Positions 44,718 through 55,076 of a stretch of 64,000 bases of DNA are shown here, in pieces (positions within the stretch are counted from its first letter, which is position 1; each line of letters starts with the position of its first letter). A program made the position numbers and the translations under genes. The notes under the pieces are model-generated. The model made no database searches, had not been told where the DNA came from, and saw only the letters and a program-made list of their open reading frames with translations. The stretch is from Methylomarinum sp. Ch1-1 (lineage in GTDB: Bacteria; Pseudomonadota; Gammaproteobacteria; Methylococcales; Methylomonadaceae), in assembly GCF_030717995.2 (NCBI RefSeq), contig NZ_CP157743.1, forward strand, positions 3,560,501-3,624,500, written 5' to 3'.

Positions 44718-44997
44718 AGGATTCCACTCTGGCTTTTAATTTCTGACCTGATCTGAATGTTACCACACGCCGGGCAGTAATGGGGATTTCTTCGCCTGTT
44801 TTAGGATTCCTGCCGGGGCGACTGCTTTTGTCGCGCAATTCAAATTTACCGAAACCGGAAATTTTAACCTGCTCCCCCCTTTCCAAAGATCCTTTAATCT
44901 CTTCAAAGAACAGCTCCACCATGTCCTTGGCTTCACGTTTGTTTAATCCTAGTTCATCGAATAATCTTTCTGCAAAATCGGCTTTAGTTAATGCCAT
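44701..44997 (-). CDS. ihfA: Integration host factor subunit alpha
   Basis: IHF-alpha pairs with IHF-beta to bend DNA in recombination, replication and transcription control. The 98-residue protein begins [34 protein letters not shown]. It contains the DNA-binding arm [30 protein letters not shown] with the intercalating Pro. It follows pheT by four bases, the usual arrangement. Confidence 0.97.
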   Translation of the reverse strand: MALTKADFAERLFDELGLNKREAKDMVELFFEEIKGSLERGEQVKISGFGKFELRDKSSRPGRNPKTGEEIPITARRVVTFRSGQKLKARVESYAGAQ

Positions 44998-45001
44998 TCA
45001 A

Positions 45002-47377
45002 TCAGTCCCTCAGTTTTGCACTTAAATCTGTGGTTAAAGTCTGCAACACTCTGCTAAATATAGCATCAATTTCAGAATCTGTGAGTGTTTGTGAAAAATC
45101 TTGTAATACCAAGCTCAACGCCACGCTTTTACAACCTTGATCAACACCCTGACCGCGATAAACATCGAAAATACGCACAGCCTGTATCGCCTGTTCCTGG
45201 CAATTCTCGATACTCGCGATGATATCGGCCGCGCTTACGTTTTCTTCGACGATCACCGCCAGATCACGTCTTACCGATGGAAATCTGGACATGGATTTAA
45301 ACACCGGAATCTGTTTTTCCAGTACTTTGTTCAAATCCAGTTCGAACAGAAAAACCTGGGTATCGAAACCCAATTGTTTTTCCAGGGTCGGATGCAACAT
45401 CCCCAACCAGCCGATGGCGTCGCCCCGCGTATTATACAGACGCGCAGACTGGCCAGGATGCAAGGCCGGATGCTTTTCCGCCTGATAAGAGATGACGGAA
45501 CCGGTCAATGAAAACAAGGCTTCCAGATCTGCTTTGACATCAAAGAAATCGACCTTGCGGATTTTCTCGCCCCACTGTTCGGCATGGACGCCGCCCAAGG
45601 CTAAACCGGCCAGCATCGGTTGTTGCACTGTTTCGCCCGCTTTGTTGACAAAGCTTAAGCCGCTTTCAAACAACCGGACCCGGCTTTGTTGACGCTTGGT
45701 ATTGTAGAGGGCTGCATTGAGCAAACCGCACCACAAGGTCGTGCGCATCACCGACAATTCGGAGGAAATCGGATTTTGCAAACGAATGAATTCATCATCG
45801 GGCGCTATGATTCTCTGGATTTCCTCGTCGACGAAACTATAGGTAATGGCTTCCTGATAGCCGCGATCGACCAAAAGATCCTTGGCTCTATCCTGCGGCA
45901 ACACCGCTTCAGGCGCCTTGCCTAATTCAGAACGCATCAGCAAGCTGCTATTTGGCAGATTGTTATAGCCATAGATTCGAGCGATCTCCTCGATCAGATC
46001 GGCCTCGATGGCGATATCGAAACGACAACCCGGCGGAGTGATTTCCCAGCCATCGGCGACCGCATCGACCTGCATATCAAGACCTTCAAAGATGGCGCTG
46101 ACTTCTTGTTCGGCAATGTCGATTCCCAACATCTTTTCGATGCGCTGCCGTCTCAATTTAACCGCTTCGCGTTGCGGCAAATGTTCGTCGCTGCTGACTT
46201 CGATAATCGGCCCGACGCTGCCGCCGCTGATTTCAACGATCAACTGAGTCGCCCGCTCGATCGCGCGCTGTTGCAAGGTAAAATCGACGCCGCGTTCAAA
46301 ACGATGCGAAGAATCGGTATGCAAGCCGAACTGGCGAGCCTTTCCGGCGATACTGATCGGGCTGAAGTAGGCGCATTCCAGGAATATATCCTGGGTATCA
46401 TCACCGACCGCCGAATCGTTGCCGCCCATGACGCCGGCCAAGGCCAAGGCCTGCTGTTGGTCGGCAATCACCAGCGCTTCGCCGTCCAACTTGATGGTTT
46501 GCTCGTTCAACAGGTTCAACGCTTCGCCCTGCTGGCTTTTTCTGACCACGATGGCGCCATGCAACTTGGCGGCATCGAAGGCATGCAGCGGTTGTCCCAG
46601 CTCTAACAGCACATAATTGGTGACATCGATCAAAGGCCCCAGGCTGCGGATACCGGAACGACGCAGCTTCTCCTGCATCCACATCGGCGTTTCCGCCTGC
46701 GGGTCGACATTCTTAATCAGTCTACCCAGATAACGCGGACAGGCTTCCGGCGCCTCAACCTTGACCTCAAGGCGCTCCTGATGGCTGATTTCGACGGGAG
46801 CAAATTCAACCGCGGTCCAAGGCGTTTTGTTCAGCACCGACACTTCTCGGGCGACGCCTTCTACACTGAGACAATCGGCGCGGTTCGGGGTCAAATCGAT
46901 CTCGATAATCGTATCGTCCAGAGCCAGGTATTCTCGGATGTCGGCGCCAACCGGCGCGGAATCGGACAATTCCATTAAACCGTCGGCATCGGCCGCCAAT
47001 CCTAACTCCTTTTCCGAACACAGCATGCCGAAGGAAAGCTCGCCGCGCAGTTTCGATTTTTTAATCTTGAAATCGCCGGGCAATACCGCGCCCACCAAGG
47101 CAGCCGGGAATTTCGAGCCCGCTTTGACATTGCTTGCCCCGCAGACGATTTGAATCGGCTCGGCTTCGCCGACATCGACCTGACAGACTCTCAGCTTATC
47201 GGCATTCGAATGTTGCTCCAAGGACACGACCTGGGCCACGACGACCTTGCTGAATTGTGCGGCGGCCGGTTCCACCGAATCGACTTCCAATCCAGCCATC
47301 GTCAATTGCGCCACTAATTGATCGCTATCGACAGGAGGGTTGACCAGTTCTCTTAACCAAGCTTCACTAATTTGCAT
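45002..47377 (-). CDS. pheT: Phenylalanyl-tRNA synthetase beta chain
   Basis: PheT pairs with PheS in the alpha2-beta2 enzyme that charges tRNA-Phe. The length of 791 residues is normal. The N-terminal EMAP-like tRNA-binding domain is near 40-150 (VVVAQVVSLEQHSNADKLRVCQVDVG). The B3/B4 editing domain lies near 210-400 with PRYLGRLIKNVDPQ and LDVTNYVLLELGQPLHAFDAAKL. The C-terminal anticodon-binding domain reads FKSMSRFPSVRRDLAVIV. It starts 14 bp after pheS. Confidence 0.97.
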   Translation of the reverse strand: MQISEAWLRELVNPPVDSDQLVAQLTMAGLEVDSVEPAAAQFSKVVVAQVVSLEQHSNADKLRVCQVDVGEAEPIQIVCGASNVKAGSKFPAALVGAVLPGDFKIKKSKLRGELSFGMLCSEKELGLAADADGLMELSDSAPVGADIREYLALDDTIIEIDLTPNRADCLSVEGVAREVSVLNKTPWTAVEFAPVEISHQERLEVKVEAPEACPRYLGRLIKNVDPQAETPMWMQEKLRRSGIRSLGPLIDVTNYVLLELGQPLHAFDAAKLHGAIVVRKSQQGEALNLLNEQTIKLDGEALVIADQQQALALAGVMGGNDSAVGDDTQDIFLECAYFSPISIAGKARQFGLHTDSSHRFERGVDFTLQQRAIERATQLIVEISGGSVGPIIEVSSDEHLPQREAVKLRRQRIEKMLGIDIAEQEVSAIFEGLDMQVDAVADGWEITPPGCRFDIAIEADLIEEIARIYGYNNLPNSSLLMRSELGKAPEAVLPQDRAKDLLVDRGYQEAITYSFVDEEIQRIIAPDDEFIRLQNPISSELSVMRTTLWCGLLNAALYNTKRQQSRVRLFESGLSFVNKAGETVQQPMLAGLALGGVHAEQWGEKIRKVDFFDVKADLEALFSLTGSVISYQAEKHPALHPGQSARLYNTRGDAIGWLGMLHPTLEKQLGFDTQVFLFELDLNKVLEKQIPVFKSMSRFPSVRRDLAVIVEENVSAADIIASIENCQEQAIQAVRIFDVYRGQGVDQGCKSVALSLVLQDFSQTLTDSEIDAIFSRVLQTLTTDLSAKLRD

Positions 47378-47391
47378 GATTCAACCCTTCC

Positions 47392-48414
<1,023 letters not shown>

Positions 48415-48452
48415 TCAGCTCACTATGGTTGTTAAGTGGGAGGGGGGAATAT

Positions 48453-48544
48453 GGAAAAAAATAACGATTCGTTATTTTTGTCAAACGCGCCTTGCTCAGC
48501 CGAGAAGGGAGTGCGCGAGCATAACCGGTTGGCGGTTATGCTCG
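48453..48544 (-). promoter_or_regulatory. pheS-pheT leader with two hairpins (probable attenuator)
   Basis: On the minus strand the first hairpin is a 12-bp perfect stem CGAGCATAACCG / CGGTTATGCTCG with a 5-nt loop (48516-48544). The second is AAAAATAACGA / TCGTTATTTTT (48456-48479) followed by more T. The second looks like an intrinsic terminator and overlaps TTGACA, which could also serve as a promoter -35 element. No leader peptide rich in Phe was found. Confidence 0.6.
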
Positions 48545-48553
48545 TCAATTTCC

Positions 48554-48916
48554 TTACGGTTGGCTTTGATTCGCTTTGGCGATTTCGGCGATTTCGGCGA
48601 AAGCATCCATGTCGCGCACGGCAAGGTCAGCCAGGACTTTACGATCGATGGCGACATTGGCTTTGTTCAAGCCATTGATCAAGCGACTGTAGGAAGTCCC
48701 GCACAAACGGGAAGCCGCATTGATTCGCACAATCCACAGGGCGCGGAATTGACGTTTTCTTTGCTTACGGTCGCGGTAGGCATATTGACCCGCCTTGATT
48801 ACCGCTTGTTTAGCAACGCGATAGACCCGACTTCTGGCGCCGTAATAGCCTTTCGCTTGCTTTAGGATTTTTTTATGTCTTGCTCTGGCGGTGACGCCGC
48901 GTTTTACTCTAGGCAT
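48554..48916 (-). CDS. rplT: Large-subunit ribosomal protein bL20
   Basis: L20 is an early assembly protein of the 50S subunit and represses its own operon. The 120-residue sequence is canonical: [67 protein letters not shown]. Its C-terminal globular part [23 protein letters not shown] is intact. It lies 24 bp after rpmI. Confidence 0.98.
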   Translation of the reverse strand: MPRVKRGVTARARHKKILKQAKGYYGARSRVYRVAKQAVIKAGQYAYRDRKQRKRQFRALWIVRINAASRLCGTSYSRLINGLNKANVAIDRKVLADLAVRDMDAFAEIAEIAKANQSQP

Positions 48917-48940
48917 AATCTCTTCTCTTTACACTAAAAA

Positions 48941-49138
48941 TTAACTGTAAGGCAACAAACGCGCAACCATTGGCGCATCTGAAGCATGAAGAGTCGCCGC
49001 TTTACGCAACTGTCTTTTTCTTTTAGTCGATTTTTTCGTCAGGATATGACGTCTGTGCGACTGATTGCATTTAAAATTACCGTTACCGGTTCTTTTAAAC
49101 CGTTTACCGGCGCCGCTATGACTTTTCATTTTTGGCAT
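48941..49138 (-). CDS. rpmI: Large-subunit ribosomal protein bL35
   Basis: The 65-residue protein reads [48 protein letters not shown], the standard L35 opening. The start is the ATG at 49138; an upstream open extension is not family-like. GGAG about 11 bases upstream is the likely ribosome site. The 237-bp leader before it probably carries L20 control. Confidence 0.97.
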   Translation of the reverse strand: MPKMKSHSGAGKRFKRTGNGNFKCNQSHRRHILTKKSTKRKRQLRKAATLHASDAPMVARLLPYS

Positions 49139-49375
49139 TTGTTTTCTCCGATTAAATAAATAAAACATCCATGAAACTGAAACCCGACAAGGCAAAATGC
49201 TTGGCCCGGCCGAATCTATGTATCATTCAAGATACCTGCTTAATGACTCATTCCAGCGTCATCAGGGTGTTTTACAAAACACCCAAAATTATTTGCAACC
49301 ATTCAGAAGCGCATGCAAGCGTCCTGATCGATCAATGGCCTGTTCTTAAAAAAGAAAAATGCTGATGAGTCAGCC
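49139..49375 (-). promoter_or_regulatory. Leader between infC and rpmI with an attenuator-like hairpin
   Basis: Directly after the infC stop a small stem GCTGA / TCAGC (49361-49374, 4-nt loop) is followed by ATTTTTCTTTTTT, an intrinsic-terminator shape. The rest of the region is the untranslated leader of rpmI-rplT. In E. coli, L20 represses rpmI through this leader; the same is inferred here. Confidence 0.55.
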
Positions 49376-49900
49376 TTATTTTTTCTTTTTCGGCCCCATG
49401 ACCATAACCATCTGACGGCCTTCCATCTTAGGAAACTGTTCGACCACGGCCAAATCTTCCAAATCCTGTTCGATCCGCTTCAACAACTCCATGCCGATTT
49501 CTCTATGGGCCATTTCCCGACCACGGAAACGAATGGTGACTTTGGTTTTATTACCTTCGCCGAGGAATTTGGTCAGATTTCTCAATTTGACCTGATAGTC
49601 CCCTTCTTCCGTTCCCGGTCTGAATTTCACTTCCTTGACCTGAATCAGTTTTTGTTTTTTCTTGGCGGCTTGTTGTTTCTTGTTCTGCTCAAACAGATAT
49701 TTGCCATAGTCCATTATTTTGCAAACTGGAGGATCGGCGTTGGGTGAAATTTCAACCAAATCCATATTTGCCTCATACGCAAGCTGCTTAGCTTCCGCCA
49801 GCGAAATCACACCGACTTGTTCGCCTTCAGCGCCAATGACTCTTACGCGCCTTGCGGTAATATCATTATTCAGACGCGTTTTATCTTTTTTAGAAGCGAT
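49376..49900 (-). CDS. infC: Translation initiation factor IF-3, with a rare ATC start codon
   Basis: IF-3 keeps 30S subunits free and rejects non-standard start codons. The family start is [68 protein letters not shown]. The first codon of this reading is ATC at 49900-49898, eight bases after GGAGG. No in-frame ATG, GTG or TTG lies at the true N-terminus; the first GTG, at 49810, would remove 30 conserved residues. The protein is therefore 174 residues. A rare start codon lets IF-3 repress its own translation, as in E. coli, where it is AUU. It begins 22 bp after thrS. Confidence 0.95.
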   Translation of the reverse strand: MASKKDKTRLNNDITARRVRVIGAEGEQVGVISLAEAKQLAYEANMDLVEISPNADPPVCKIMDYGKYLFEQNKKQQAAKKKQKLIQVKEVKFRPGTEEGDYQVKLRNLTKFLGEGNKTKVTIRFRGREMAHREIGMELLKRIEQDLEDLAVVEQFPKMEGRQMVMVMGPKKKK

Positions 49901-49922
49901 GCCCTAATCCTCCAAGTAATTA

Positions 49923-51830
49923 TTATTTTCTGTCCGCAACTTCGTTCCTCAAGCGTTCGCCGAGTTGATCGATTGTCAGACTGCCCAGATCTTCGCCTTT
50001 CTGCGTGCGTACCGCGACGGTTTTCTCTTCCAGTTCCTTATCACCGATAATCAGAAGATACGGCACGCGCTGCATTGAATGCTCGCGAATTTTAAAGCCT
50101 ATCTTCTCATTTCTCAAGTCCATTTTCACCCTTAATCCCTGTTTTTCCAGCGTCCGCCTGATCTGCTCGGCATATTCGGCTTGGCGGTCGACTATATTCA
50201 TGATCACCGCCTGCACCGGCGCCAACCACAACGGGAACGTTCCGGCATGATGCTCGATTAGTATGCCGATGAAGCGCTCCAATGAGCCCAGGATGGCTCT
50301 GTGCAACATCACCGGCACTTGCCTGGAACCGTCTTCGGCGACATAACTGGCGTCGAGACGCCCCGGCATGGAAAAATCAACCTGTATTGTACCGCATTGC
50401 CAAACCCGGCCTATACAGTCTTTCAGAGAAAATTCGATCTTCGGCCCGTAAAAGGCGCCCTCTCCAGGCTGTAACGCCCAATCCAGAGCTTTGTTATCGA
50501 GAGCCAGCTCCAAGGCTTGTTCGGCTTTATCCCAAACCGAATCATCTCCCACCCTGTTTTCCGGACGCGTGGACAATTTAATAATAACATCCTCGAAACC
50601 GAAGTCTTTATAAACTTCGAACAATAAGTCGATGAATGTCGAGACCTCATCCTGGATCTGGTCTTCGGTACAGAAAATATGCGCGTCGTCCTGAACGAAG
50701 TTCCTCACCCGCATCAAACCATGCAGCGTGCCCGACGGCTCATTGCGATGGCAAGAACCAAATTCCGCCATGCGAATCGGCAAGTCCCGATAGCTTTTGA
50801 TGCCCTGGTTATAAATCTGAATATGACATGGGCAGTTCATCGGTTTGACCGCATAATCACGATTTTCCGAATGCGTGGTGAAAATCATGTCGCCGAATTT
50901 ATCCCAGTGACCCGATTTTTCCCATAAAGACCTGTCCACGACCTGTGGCGTCTTGACTTCGCCATAGCCATTGACCCGCAATTTTTCGCGAATATATTGC
51001 TCAACCTGTTGATAAATAGTCCAGCCTTTATCATGCCAGAACACCATTCCCGGCGCTTCTTCCTGGGAATGAAACAGATCCAGCGTCTTGCCGAGCTTAC
51101 GATGATCCCTTTTTTCCGCCTCTTCCAAACGATGCAAATATTCCTTCAATTGCTTCTTATCGGCCCAAGCCGTGCCGTAAATGCGCTGCAGCATTTCGTT
51201 GCTGGAATCCCCGCGCCAATAAGCGCCGGCAATCTTCATCAACTTGAAAGCCTTAAGCTTCCCAGTGCTAGACACATGCGGCCCACGACACAGATCGGTA
51301 AAATCGCCCTGCCGGTATAGAGACAATTCTTCGTTGCTTGGAATCGACTCGATGATCTCGGCCTTATAGGCTTCGCCCAGGTCTTTGAAGAATTCGACCG
51401 CTTCGTCTCTGGACAAAACCGAACGATTGATTTCGATATCCTCAGAAACCAATTGCTGCATTTTCTTTTCGATCGCCTTCAGATCTTCCGGCGTAAACGG
51501 TCTTTGGTAAGAAAAGTCGTAATAAAAGCCGTTTTCGACGACCGGACCGATGGTGACCTGCGCCTCCGGAAACAACTGCTTGACCGCCTGAGCCAACAAA
51601 TGCGCCGTGGAATGGCGAATAACGTCTATGCCCTCTTCGTCTTTGGCGGTGACAATTTTCAGCTCCGCATCCTGCTCTATTAAGGTGTCGGCGTCGACCA
51701 GGCGATCATCGATCTTGCCCGCCAGGGTCGCCTTGGCCAAACCCGAACCAATAGATCGCGCAACATCCATTACGGAGACTGCCTGATCAAATTGTCGCTG
51801 GGAACCGTCAGGAAGAGTAATTACTGGCAT
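49923..51830 (-). CDS. thrS: Threonyl-tRNA synthetase
   Basis: ThrS charges tRNA-Thr and edits mischarged serine. I place the start at [16 protein letters not shown] (635 residues). The N-terminal TGS domain is at about 1-62. The editing domain has [35 protein letters not shown]. The class II motif 2 region is [30 protein letters not shown], and motif 3 is [18 protein letters not shown]. The C-terminal anticodon-binding domain follows ([13 protein letters not shown]). It begins downstream of tRNA-Val and its terminator. Confidence 0.97.
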   Translation of the reverse strand: MPVITLPDGSQRQFDQAVSVMDVARSIGSGLAKATLAGKIDDRLVDADTLIEQDAELKIVTAKDEEGIDVIRHSTAHLLAQAVKQLFPEAQVTIGPVVENGFYYDFSYQRPFTPEDLKAIEKKMQQLVSEDIEINRSVLSRDEAVEFFKDLGEAYKAEIIESIPSNEELSLYRQGDFTDLCRGPHVSSTGKLKAFKLMKIAGAYWRGDSSNEMLQRIYGTAWADKKQLKEYLHRLEEAEKRDHRKLGKTLDLFHSQEEAPGMVFWHDKGWTIYQQVEQYIREKLRVNGYGEVKTPQVVDRSLWEKSGHWDKFGDMIFTTHSENRDYAVKPMNCPCHIQIYNQGIKSYRDLPIRMAEFGSCHRNEPSGTLHGLMRVRNFVQDDAHIFCTEDQIQDEVSTFIDLLFEVYKDFGFEDVIIKLSTRPENRVGDDSVWDKAEQALELALDNKALDWALQPGEGAFYGPKIEFSLKDCIGRVWQCGTIQVDFSMPGRLDASYVAEDGSRQVPVMLHRAILGSLERFIGILIEHHAGTFPLWLAPVQAVIMNIVDRQAEYAEQIRRTLEKQGLRVKMDLRNEKIGFKIREHSMQRVPYLLIIGDKELEEKTVAVRTQKGEDLGSLTIDQLGERLRNEVADRK

Positions 51831-51852
51831 CGTTATTTTCTTTTTCCACAAT

Positions 51853-51878
51853 AAAAAAAAGCACCACTAAGGATGCTT
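51853..51878 (-). terminator. Intrinsic terminator after tRNA-Val, in the thrS leader
   Basis: On the minus strand AGCATC / GGTGCT forms a six-pair stem (one G-U) with loop CTTAGT, followed by a run of eight T. It lies between the tRNA-Val 3' end and the thrS start, so it ends the tRNA transcript or attenuates read-through into thrS. Confidence 0.75.
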
Positions 51879-51886
51879 TATATACT

Positions 51887-51963
51887 TGGTAGGCGCGAGT
51901 GGATTCGAACCACCGACCCCCACCATGTCAAGGTGGTGCTCTAACCAACTGAGCTACGCGCCT
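51887..51963 (-). tRNA. tRNA-Val (anticodon GAC)
   Basis: This is a 77-nt cloverleaf on the minus strand with encoded CCA. The acceptor stem is AGGCGCG / CGCGCCT. The anticodon stem CCACC / GGTGG encloses TTGACAT with anticodon GAC. The D-arm AGCTCAGTTGGTTAGAGC and T-arm GGTTCGAATCC are standard. Confidence 0.96.
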
Positions 51964-52036
51964 GTTGCCTACCGTTCGAGCTGCGTATTATGACAACTCT
52001 TTTCGCTGATTGCAACAGTTTTTTTTCAATTCCATT

Positions 52037-52063
52037 GAAAGCGCGACACGGGGCCGCGCTTTC
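52037..52063 (-). terminator. Stem-loop after the TonB-dependent receptor gene
   Basis: A 9-bp stem GAAAGCGCG / CGCGCTTTC lies about 11 bp past the receptor stop. There is no U-tract on the minus side; an A/T tract follows about 15 bp later. Confidence 0.5.
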
Positions 52064-52073
52064 ATAGATTAAT

Positions 52074-54125
52074 CTACCATTTATAACTCAAGGTCGCATA
52101 GACATTACGCCCTTGGGACGCTACACGGACCGGATCAGTTGCAGTACTGTTTATCCTATCCAGACCGTTTAAGTGATCAAAATGCTTGGTATCCAATACA
52201 TTCTCGATACCGGCCCCGATCACGATGCCTTTATATGGTTTGTATTGCCCCCGCAGGTTCATCAACATATAGCCTTTGGTTTTCAGCTCGTCGTTGTAAC
52301 CTGCGACATCGCCTTGATCGGCGACAAACACGCCTTCGATAGAGCCCATCCAGTCTGAATGCTGATAGGTCAACTGCGTACGACCATTCAGCGGCGCGAT
52401 GCGATACAAATCGTCATCGCCGGTCGGCGAATTGATGCGCATACCTCTAACGTAATTCAAGCCACCATCCAGGCGCCAGTTTTCATCGATTTCATAACCG
52501 GCTTCGACATCGACGCCGAATAACTGAGCTTCAATGTTAGCAAATTGAAGAAGATCCGCCCTACCCGTCATAGCTCTTAATTGTTGAGCTCGCGCAGTCG
52601 CATCTCCTTGAATATAGTCGTCGACATAATGATAGAAGGCTCGAGGACTCACATAAGCTTTAGCGGTATGCCAATCCACGCCTAATTCAAACTGATAGGC
52701 CGTTTCATGCTCCAAATCCAAATCCCCGACATAAGTCTTGCCGTCGGCCAAACCGCCGGTCGCTTCCGAAGGAAGCGCTAAATACAGCTCCTGATAAGTC
52801 GGCGCACGATTTTTCCGGGCGAAGCCCACCTCCAAATCCAATCGCGATGACATCGCGTAACGGAAGATCGCGGTCAAATCGACATCATTGAAGTTTCTGG
52901 TGCGCTCACTGCTGTTAAATTGATTCACCACACCAGCTGCAGGGCCAGTTATATCACCGGCATTAGTCCAGGTATGAGTGTAACGCGCGCCCAACTCCAG
53001 CTCCAGTTTGTCGGCAATTTCACCGGTCCATTCGGCGAAGGCGCTATATCTGTCGCGCTCCACATCGTTGAAGAAATTTGCCTGCCACCCCGCGGTGATG
53101 TTATCCATCGTTGCATCATGATTGGATTGGTCGCCGTTCGCGCCTATTGTCAGCTCACCGTCAAACAAACCGAATGAATAGGCTAAATCGATGCCGCCGG
53201 CTTCTACCTCGGCCCGTGTCTGCATATCCATCATGACACTCATCGGCCTAATACTCTTACGCAATGTAAAGTTATCCATTAAATGACGCATTTTCTGGTA
53301 ATAGACATTGGTTTTCAGCCGCGAGCCGTTACCCATATCCCAGCTGTAATTTGCGTCATACAAACCGCCTCTAACATAGATGATATCCATCGGCAGCGAC
53401 GGCGTTCCGGTATGACCGGTATCGTTGTTGCTGTAATTGATACCGAGTTCGTGACCGTCGCGTTGATAGCCATAACCTGCGGTAAAGGCGTTGCGATCGT
53501 ATTCGGTCGGCGCCTGTTCCTGATTATTCTTGATCCGGTAGTCGTTACCCATTTCCTGACTGCCACTCAGATACGCCTTATGATTTTTATTGGCGACCGA
53601 ACCTAATAACACGCCATAATGACCGTCCTCGACGGAACTGAAACCCATCGATGCCACGCCATTGGTCTCGATGCCATCGCCTTCGGCAAAATCCCCTTTA
53701 CGCGACTCCACCTTCATTGCACCACCGATGGTGTCGATGCCGCTGCTGACCGGCGCAATACCTCGATGTACTTTCAGTGAACCGGTCAAAGCCGCTGGAA
53801 TATGACTTAACGGAGGATCCATGCTGTTCGGCCCAACTTCTTTCATATTCGAGCCATCAACAGAAATATTGATGCGATTGCCGTACATACCCCGATAGGC
53901 GGCAATCCCGGTCAAAGGTCCGTTGCGATTGACATTCGCCCCCGGCACTCGCTCCAATAACGATGCCGTGTCCTTCAACCCTGAAGAATCTGGCGCAGTC
54001 GAGAATGTACCAGGCCTCTCGTAAGTCCCTTCGACGACGATGGTCGGCAATTCCTGATGCTCGGCAGACGCCTGCAGCGGAATCGCCAGTGCGGATGCAA
54101 CCGCCAGGCTGATTTTAGTTTTCAA
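52074..54125 (-). CDS. TonB-dependent outer-membrane receptor, copper-receptor (OprC/NosA) type
   Basis: The signal peptide MKTKISLAVASALAIPLQASA ends in an AxA site. The plug domain has SLLERVPGANVNRNGPLTGIAAYRGMYGNRINISVDG and then SNMKEVGPNSMDPPLSHIP. The MDPP segment strongly recalls the conserved text in the OprC/NosA copper receptors. The 22-strand barrel follows and ends LSYKW with a C-terminal aromatic. The Met-rich stretches (SVMMDMQTRAEV, MRHLMDN) would suit copper. It is divergent from a TauE/SafE-like gene. The substrate is inferred, not proven; a siderophore or cobalamin receptor is the alternative. The length is 683 residues. Confidence 0.8.
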   Translation of the reverse strand: MKTKISLAVASALAIPLQASAEHQELPTIVVEGTYERPGTFSTAPDSSGLKDTASLLERVPGANVNRNGPLTGIAAYRGMYGNRINISVDGSNMKEVGPNSMDPPLSHIPAALTGSLKVHRGIAPVSSGIDTIGGAMKVESRKGDFAEGDGIETNGVASMGFSSVEDGHYGVLLGSVANKNHKAYLSGSQEMGNDYRIKNNQEQAPTEYDRNAFTAGYGYQRDGHELGINYSNNDTGHTGTPSLPMDIIYVRGGLYDANYSWDMGNGSRLKTNVYYQKMRHLMDNFTLRKSIRPMSVMMDMQTRAEVEAGGIDLAYSFGLFDGELTIGANGDQSNHDATMDNITAGWQANFFNDVERDRYSAFAEWTGEIADKLELELGARYTHTWTNAGDITGPAAGVVNQFNSSERTRNFNDVDLTAIFRYAMSSRLDLEVGFARKNRAPTYQELYLALPSEATGGLADGKTYVGDLDLEHETAYQFELGVDWHTAKAYVSPRAFYHYVDDYIQGDATARAQQLRAMTGRADLLQFANIEAQLFGVDVEAGYEIDENWRLDGGLNYVRGMRINSPTGDDDLYRIAPLNGRTQLTYQHSDWMGSIEGVFVADQGDVAGYNDELKTKGYMLMNLRGQYKPYKGIVIGAGIENVLDTKHFDHLNGLDRINSTATDPVRVASQGRNVYATLSYKW

Positions 54126-54343
54126 TCTCTACCCCTCTTTAGAATGTTGAAAAATTATTAATCATGCACATATCAGGCCACAAAAATATACTTCTTAACA
54201 ACAATAACTTGCAAAAAAACAACAGCACAGATTAATTAAACTATGTTAAATAACACACCCGCAATAGGTCATATCACACAGATGCGATTTTGGCCCGGAT
54301 AATTCGCTACTCTAACTTTAGACTTTGTGTTAATGTTCGCGCC

Positions 54344-55060
54344 ATGGATTACCAACTGGCATTCAACACCTCCTATCTTTTCGCGTTTGCAATGGGATTA
54401 TTCAGCAGTCTGCACTGCATAGGCATGTGCGGCTCCATCATCGGCACGCTGACGCTGAGCCTAAGCCCAGAAATCCGCAACGACAAAGGCAAGTTGTTTC
54501 CCTTTGTACTCAATTACAATATCGGCCGCATTATCAGTTATATGCTGGCTGGCGCCTTAGTCGGCGTTTTTCAGCATTTCATCACCCTCCCCCTTAGCGA
54601 AGCCGAGGGACACAGAGTCTTGCAATTGCTTTCGGCCGTGTTCATGACCAGCGCCGGGCTCTATATTGCCGGCTGGTTTCCCCGCTTCGCCTATATCGAA
54701 AAGGCCGGTTCTCGTCTGTGGAAGCTGATAGAACCATACGGCAGAAAACTGATTCCTGTAAAAAATAAGCGCCACGCTTTACTATTCGGCATGGTTTGGG
54801 GTTGGCTGCCCTGCGGACTGGTTTATACTTCCCTCGCCCTTGCCGCCACTACAGGTGATGTTGCGCGCAGCAGTCTGACGATGATGGCTTTCGGACTTGG
54901 AACTTTACCCGCCGTTATGGGTGTCGGTATAATGGCTGAAATTTTAGCGAAGCTATCGCGGATGCAGCGTTTTAAACAGGTGATAGGCGTGATGTTCATT
55001 ATCGTCGCCATTCTTGCTGCCTTCCCTTGGCTTTACCCCATGCGTTTACAACATTTTTAA
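54344..55060 (+). CDS. TauE/SafE-like (DsbD_2 domain) membrane protein, 238 aa
   Basis: It is a six-helix inner-membrane protein. The start YLFAFAMGLFSSLHCIGMCGSIIG has the conserved HCxxMCG motif of the group annotated as sulfite exporter TauE/SafE family, which is often found beside copper or cytochrome-oxidase assembly genes. A second GMVWGWLPCGLVYTSLALAATTG motif repeats the pattern in the second half. I place the start at MDYQLAFNTSYLF (54344); the open frame upstream starts from TTG. It is probably a transporter for copper or another thiophilic species; that is inference. The sigma-54 activator gene follows after 16 bp. Confidence 0.85.
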   Translation: MDYQLAFNTSYLFAFAMGLFSSLHCIGMCGSIIGTLTLSLSPEIRNDKGKLFPFVLNYNIGRIISYMLAGALVGVFQHFITLPLSEAEGHRVLQLLSAVFMTSAGLYIAGWFPRFAYIEKAGSRLWKLIEPYGRKLIPVKNKRHALLFGMVWGWLPCGLVYTSLALAATTGDVARSSLTMMAFGLGTLPAVMGVGIMAEILAKLSRMQRFKQVIGVMFIIVAILAAFPWLYPMRLQHF

Positions 55061-55076
55061 CGTGGAGAGGTTTTCT

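Noticed and set aside
49811..49897. infC starting at the GTG at 49810
   Set aside because: It would drop about 30 conserved residues and leave the good GGAGG ribosome site unused; the ATC start fits the family.
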